Below, piece after piece: positions 58,567-64,000 of a stretch of DNA of 64,000 nt. The stretch covers positions 124,001-188,000 of the forward strand of contig JAECUM010000793.1 in NCBI GenBank assembly GCA_016617855.1. Reading direction: 5' to 3'. A program made the translations under genes and the position numbers. The notes beneath the pieces are model-generated. The model searched no databases. It was not told the origin of the DNA and worked only from the letters and a program-made list of their open reading frames with translations. The stretch's first letter is position 1, and each line of letters starts with the position of its first letter. This DNA is from Megalonaias nervosa (lineage: Eukaryota; Mollusca; Bivalvia; Unionida; Unionidae).

Positions 58567-59203
58567 CAGACCTGTCAACTCTTACGATTTTTCTGTAAGT
58601 CTTATGAAAATTACCCTTAAAATACAGACTTGCGGCATACAAGCAAAAACTACGGAAAAGGATTGTTGCCGAAAAATCCGGATAATTGGTTCATCTGTGT
58701 TTTATTTGGATCCGAATTTCATGCATGTTTAAGACGAAAGGGAAAATAAGCCTCTTGAAAAGTGTTAATAATCAACACAGAAGAATAAAAAGGAATATTC
58801 AGATTCTTGTGAATAAAAAGCTGGAAAGGACACAATTACGTTTATTGGACATCACATGCTAATTTGAGTACGTCTTGTGGCGGGAGACATGATTGCCATC
58901 ATCATATGAAATGGGAAAAGAATTTCCAAGAATTCGTCAAGTTGAGAGATAACAAGCCATTGAGTTGCATAGGGTTTGGAACTGAAGTTTGTGCAACTGT
59001 ACTAGTGGAAATAAGGTCTACATGTACTTTACAAACTTTTCATTTGAAAGTAATGTTATCGTCGCTGTGTCGAACTTTTAATTATGTTTTCCGGCTTTAC
59101 AATAGCAGTTATTGATATTTTGTTACACCTTACTGAAAACTGGTCAATCTTACGGAGAAAAATCAGCTGCCTTACTGAGACGGACTCGTGGTTGGCAGGT
59201 CTG
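58567..59203. mobile_element. DNA transposon, CAGACCTGYCAAC family, non-autonomous
   Basis: A 637-bp element. The left end is CAGACCTGTCAACTCTTACG and the right end is the complement of CAGACCTGCCAACC. A perfect 6-bp target duplication CCATTA flanks it (58561-58566, 59204-59209). Inserted inside a minisatellite. Related to 14024-14746. Confidence 0.92.
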
Positions 59204-59428
59204 CCATTACATCATGGTCAGGGTCATTGCTATATCCATTGCATCATGGTCAGGTCATTGCTATATCCCTTGCATCATGGTCAGGGTTATTGCTATATCC
59301 ATTGCATCATGGTCTGGGTCATTGCTGTATCCATTGCATCATGGTCAGGGTCATTGCTGTATCCATTGCATCATGGTCAGGGTCATTGCTGTATCCATTG
59401 CATCATGGTCAGGGTCATTGCAAGGGAA
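59204..59428. repeat. 32-bp minisatellite, right part
   Basis: About seven units of the same 32-bp repeat as 58460-58566. Confidence 0.93.
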
Positions 59429-59499
59429 GATGTTGTTTTGTGACTTATCATTGTCTGGAACCACTGAAGATAGTTTAATGAAACTTTAACTGGTTATAA

Positions 59500-60315
59500 A
59501 TCATGACTGTGGTGTCCATGATACTGTCTGCTGAGATTTCCACATCTTTAGTGATGCTACCATGGGGGAAACAGAGGTTTTGCTGGAGCACAGCAGAAGC
59601 CATTTGAGGCCACCCCAAATGATATGGAGATGTTATTTTGATGACCAAGCCCTAAAGTGGCCTCGCAAGACTTCAGGGATCAGCAACACTAGTCCCAGGC
59701 TAAACTGGCAAAGATACAACCTTGTTCCGAAAGATTCACAGCTCCCACTTCAAAACATTTTAAGCAGAGGTCCCACAGAACAGTCAGACTCAGTTTAAAT
59801 TTCCTTTCCACCAGTCTTTCTCACTACAGCTTGCAGGGATGGGGAGGGGGGGGTTCCTTCCCTAAGGAATGAGGCAGTCATGTCTAGAGAGTTGCACGCT
59901 ATCCTGCTATATGTATGGCTTCTCAAGCTCTTACTTCTTGCAAACTGGAGATCTCTGCTCAGGTCCCCTTAGGATCTAAATTTCATCACCATCTAAGCTG
60001 GTGGAAAAATCAGGAATGGCTTCTGACCATAGTTCTGATTTATGCACCAGAATGCCACTCGATGCTTACACCATTTACTCAGATTTGGACAGGGATGCTT
60101 ACCTAGATCCAGGGGACAATCAGCTTTGGGAATAGTCTTTGCTTTACATCAAGGGTCAGTCACTAGCATAAGACACTGCTGCGTCATGGTCACTACTGAC
60201 AGCACGTTGTTTATAGTGTATATCAGATGCCAAGGGATCACTCGTGCTTGTTTTCTCAGCTTGGAAGCCTGGAACTGCTGCTATCAAACAACTTTGCAAG
60301 AGAAATATTCTGGTG
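59500..60315 (+). pseudogene. DIRS-like retrotransposon remnant (RT/RNase H)
   Basis: Broken + strand frames. Near 60170-60310, TTDSTLFIVYIRCQGITRAC and LEAWNCC, then CKRNILVD, match the RNase H region of DIRS-type elements (D.T.V.YIRRQGGTR, LEAW). Together with 62960-63745 it forms one element in the order RT/RH then YR. Confidence 0.65.
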
Positions 60316-60475
60316 GACAGGAATGAGCAGTCCATTCAAGCAGACAGGAATGAGCAGTCCATTCAGGCAGACAGCCTGCAGAAGGGAATGAGCAGTCCAT
60401 TCAGGCAGACAGCCTGCAGATGGGAATGAGCAGTCCATTCAGGCGAACAGCCTGCAGACAGGAGTGAGCAGTCCA
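60315..60475. repeat. Minisatellite of about 38 bp, left part
   Basis: Units of GGAATGAGCAGTCCATTCAG followed by GCAGACAGCCTGCAGA. The array is split by the transposon at 60476. It sits where the NILVD end of the RNase H reading stops, so it arose inside the retroelement. Confidence 0.9.
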
Positions 60476-62785
60476 CAGGGTTCCCACGCATCCGGAAAAT
60501 TGCGAAAAAGTCGGGAGAATTCATAATTTTTTTCCCGACCGTGAAAAGTCCTTGAATTTTGCAAATATTGATGAAAATCGGGAAAAACCCGGGAATTTTC
60601 TGCCACCACTTGAAGCTTGAAACCATTACGTAGTTGAGTTGTAACTGAACTGATCGTGAGTTAAATTTATCGAGATCTGACCAGAATATTCGAAGGTTGC
60701 AGTATGGATCATTTGGGAGCTTGCCATTAACATATTTGTTGAGTCAATCCAATCGCTCAGTGGATTAGATTCATCTAGTAGACTTTTTTCACAGAGAGCT
60801 CAATATCCATATCTTTTCTTACATGGAATGTATGAAAACCAGCCAAGCATCACAAGAGGGCAACATGGTGGCAGCAAAGGGTAACTGCTTAACAGATGGC
60901 TTAGCAAACTTAAATGTTGTTAAATCGAGTCATACCCGCATGAAATCGATATGAAAATTATTTATTTTCTCAGAAATTGCTTTTATTAAAATTGTTATGT
61001 CTTTAATCTGCTGAAAGACAAGATACATCTATGACGTTGATGAAATTTGACCTGGTACTCACGATTTGCATTGCTAGTCGCACAAGTACACGTATCTCAG
61101 AACCCACATGTTCATGACATCATAAATCCAGTAGTTACGTGTTATCAGTAATAACCCATTTCAAATGTTGTAGAAAAAAATAAAAACTATTATTTGCAAA
61201 TTGTATACTAGTTGTAATAAAAATACAAAACAACGAAAGAACACATAGTTCTCTATATTTATTCAGAGAACAACTTCCAGGGTTTTGTTGTATCACATGA
61301 CTACAACGTTGACATGTGCTCTCTGCTTGATGAATCGGACTGGCCAGATTGCTGCGACAGTGACAGTTTTCTTGTTGTTCTCAAAATAAATATGTTGACA
61401 GTTATATGTTCCTTCTGGTTTTTACAAAAGGTATCTGACTTGCATTTAATATAATTGAATTTTTGTACAACAACATTAAAAAGGAGTTGACTATTGGACT
61501 TCCAATGTAGTTTGAGATTTGTGAAGTCATGTGACTAGTTTTGCAAATGGCGAATATCGGGTCAGGTTTCATCTATGCTGAAGTTTCGTCTAGTCTATCT
61601 GTGGATTAAAGACATAACGATTATAATACTTGCAATTTCTGAGAAAATAAACCATTTTCCTATAGATTTCATGCAGGTATGAGTTGATATAACATCACTT
61701 AAATTTGCTTGGCCTGCTGGTAAGCAACTACCATATACCACTACCACACAGTGGCAGCAAATTCCATATTTTGACATGCAATAGCTGACCCCACACCCCA
61801 ACCTAGATGTCCAAATGTGAAAAACAGGATGGGAATATTCGGAAGAAACCCAAATTAGAAAACGGACTGCTATTCGTTTAACTTTGTTGTCAAAAATGTT
61901 GAATCTCTGAGCTGAACTTTGGTGCGAAACTATTACATAGTGACATGTAGCTTGAAGCATTGGTTTCTGATCTTAAATTGGATGCAGGAGAAATGGGTAA
62001 TTGTCATCACATTTATTATATATTAAACAAAGATACGAGTCTCTCTATCAATACAGGTTTGAGGACTGGTTTATCGAAGTACAGGAAGACATGATTTTAC
62101 AGAAAATTCAGTTCTTGTTTATACAACAATACATAATTTTGAAGGTCTTTTGTCAAAATTTAAATCAACCCTTTTGTAAATATTTTTTAAATGATGGATT
62201 TTTAACCAAATTCTCTTAAGGAATTTAGGTTGTTTGAAAAATCTTGTTTGGGTTTTATTGGTACAGATTAATTGAGGGTTAAACTTTTTTTGTTACAAGA
62301 TAAGATTCTAATACTATGCATTTTTTGGTTTTTCATACTATGATATGAAAAGTTTACTTTGTATAGCATGATTATATATTGCTTTAGAATTCTTTAGAAT
62401 TGAAGGCTTGAAAGGAAACAAGACTAATTTATGTTCTTTATATTGTTTCCACATAGCAACATAATGCAGGTTAGCAAGTAAAGTTAGAATGTTTATTCTG
62501 TAGATTGGAAATGACTGCATGCCAATTTATAGGAATATAGTCCAACTTGTTTTGTGTGATACATTTTATGGTTTTGTGCATTATCATCTTTTCTGACTTA
62601 GATGTTTTGGAGTGTCTTGAAATAGAAACATCTTTAGATTTAGAAAATGCATGTTTTATAATCTAAAATGTTCTTTAATACCATTCAGTAACGGCCATGT
62701 CTGAACCTTGAAAAAATTAATTTCATCCTGGAAAAACCCTGGAAGTGACCTGGAAATTTATCTTTAGAAAGGCGTGGGAACCATG
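60476..62785. mobile_element. DNA transposon, CAGGGTTCCCACGC family, copy 2
   Basis: 2310 bp, same orientation and structure as 1068-3233. The left end is CAGGGTTCCCACGC and the right end is the complement of CATGGTTCCCACGC. A perfect 6-bp target duplication AGTCCA flanks it (60470-60475, 62786-62791). It has an internal inverted repeat (about 60940-61060 against 61560-61690), no transposase ORF and no TA expansion. Confidence 0.92.
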
Positions 62786-62957
62786 AGTCCATTCAGGTGG
62801 ACAGCCTGGAGACAGGAATGAGCAGTCCATTCAGGCAGACAGCTGCAGACAGGGATGAGCAGTCCATTCAGGCAGACAGGGATGAGCAGTCCATTCAGGC
62901 GGACAGCCTGCAGACAGGGATGAGCAGTCCATTCAGGCGGACAGCCTGCAGACAGGG
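62786..62957. repeat. Minisatellite of about 38 bp, right part
   Basis: Continuation of the 60315-60475 array after the transposon. Confidence 0.9.
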
Positions 62958-62959
62958 AC

Positions 62960-63745
62960 ATTGTTTGCAATGAAGTCATTAGTAGACTTGTTTGCAGTGA
63001 AGTCTATCTCCAGTGCCAGACCAGAGGATATGAGTTGCAAATGATATGATATCACACCTGGTTCATACCAAACAATCTGTCAGGATTCAGATTTTGGTCA
63101 AAGCTGACAAAGGCATCACTCAGTCTAGAAGGCATTCAACATTCTTAGTTTACAATGCCAAATGAGAATTTTATTTATGTAGTGCTGTGGGAAATGCTGT
63201 AATCAGATATGTGCCCCATTAACTGCAGTTGCAGATTTTCTGCTTTTTTCTCTTCATGAAAATAACTGCTCAGTATCCACCATTAAGGGTAACTGAGCAG
63301 CAGTCTCCAGTACTCTAAATTCTATATTGGTGTCACTATAGGGTTACTTTGACTCCCAAGACCAGTCTCTTCCTCATTATTGTTAAGGTGAAACCTTTCG
63401 TGTCATCTTTGATTGTTATCTAAATCTCCATGTTAACATTTGAATGACTTCTTTTGAGAACCTTACTCTTAAAGCAGTCTTCCGTCTGTCCCCAGTAAGG
63501 AGGGGTGAAATTAATGCATTGTCAATGGAAAAATGTTGTTTAGAGATCACTGGTAACTATGATTCAGTCTCTCTTTGTCAAGCTGGGTTTCTGGCCAAGA
63601 ATCAGCAGCCTTTAGTAGCTCCTGTTTCTATTGAAATGCCCAGTCTCAGTCATATCGGTGCTGGGGATAATCAAAAAAGGCACTTTTGTCTAGTTAGAAC
63701 TTTGTTTCTATCTGAATCATGGTTAAAATATTTATGCTATTGAAA
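62960..63745 (+). pseudogene. DIRS-like element: post-RNase H and tyrosine recombinase remnant
   Basis: A VDLFAVKSISSARPED-like patch at 62975 equals the DLFATRL motif after RNase H. The ORF 63444-63743 reads ENLTLKAVFRLSPVRRGEIN followed by ALS, GFLAKNQQPLVAP, MPSLSHIG and FCLVRTLFLS. This matches the tyrosine recombinase of DIRS-type elements (LKTVFLLALASARRRGEIHALS type, with the conserved first catalytic Arg region). Incomplete: the His/Arg/Tyr catalytic end is not seen. Confidence 0.75.
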
Positions 63746-63798
63746 TTTACCTGATGGGAGGTAAATACTTACCACTATAATTATCCTTTTATATTTCC

Positions 63799-64000
63799 AG
63801 ACCTGCCAACCCTACTAAAAAGATCGGGAGAATCCAGATTTTTGGACCTATCTCCCGATTCACAGATTTTTAAGAAAAAATCCCGATTTTTCAACTCCCT
63901 GAGGGAAAAAAAAATCTGTATGGGGGGGGGGGACAAAAACATCATTTTCCGTTTCACTGTTTCTGTATCTGGTTTATCTGTGTCTGGTATGTTTCTTAGT
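63799..64000. mobile_element. CAGACCTGCCAACCC transposon, left end, cut by window
   Basis: Begins CAGACCTGCCAACCCTACTA, followed by several ATCGGGAGAA / TCTCCCGATT inverted motifs and a G run at 63925. The same TIR start as other elements in the window indicates another member. The right end is outside. Confidence 0.7.

Noticed and set aside
58408..64000. Search for the next PRIM2 exon (ACQKYFE-type motif)
   Set aside because: No matching reading found; the intron appears to extend past the window.

Overview
The window is animal nuclear DNA: AT-rich, with split genes carrying GT-AG introns and dense transposable-element debris, and no prokaryotic features. The only host gene I can support is PRIM2, the DNA primase large subunit (p58), on the + strand. 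Nine consecutive internal exons lie between 8787 and 58407. Their splice phases fit together, giving 365 consecutive codons that align end to end with animal p58. The first exon or exons lie to the left of what I can recognise, and the last exons, including the fourth Fe-S cysteine, lie beyond the right edge. The SINE core, the minisatellites and the transposon families look molluscan (bivalve-like). That assignment is inference, not proof.

Region by region: 1-8786 holds a duplicated segment of about 1 kb (about 845-3760 and 5655-7120), each copy broken by a different insertion, plus a decayed LTR. The 8.9-19.1 kb introns carry three minisatellites, a tRNA-derived SINE, a CAGACCTG-ended DNA transposon and DIRS-like retroelement fragments. 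The 15.2-kb intron 20999-36167 holds LINE ORF1 debris, a small hairpin element, and an 11.8-kb structure (23529-35291). In that structure a 5.8-kb TIR transposon carries a second, inverted copy of itself, so most of the intron is two interleaved pairs of long inverted repeats.

The intron 36306-46574 holds a tRNA-SINE and a nearly full-length LTR retrotransposon (38186-44731). Its pol order is protease, integrase, RT, RNase H, as in the Gmr1 group. A 22-bp minisatellite array lies at its right end. The remaining introns (46719-58324 and beyond) hold several CAGACCTG-type DNA transposons with transposase N-terminal remnants, a solo-LTR-like copy with a SINE inside, a minisatellite grown from a transposon end, and a DIRS-like element with a tyrosine-recombinase remnant (59.5-63.75 kb) split by a 2.3-kb transposon.

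The most notable signals are the self-nested inverted transposon, a group of six DNA transposons that all show 6-bp target duplications, the Gmr1-type pol order, and the in-window empty site that confirms one of the insertions. I saw no new defence, toxin or CRISPR-like system. All similarity statements come from reading the sequence and from memory of the families; no searches were run.
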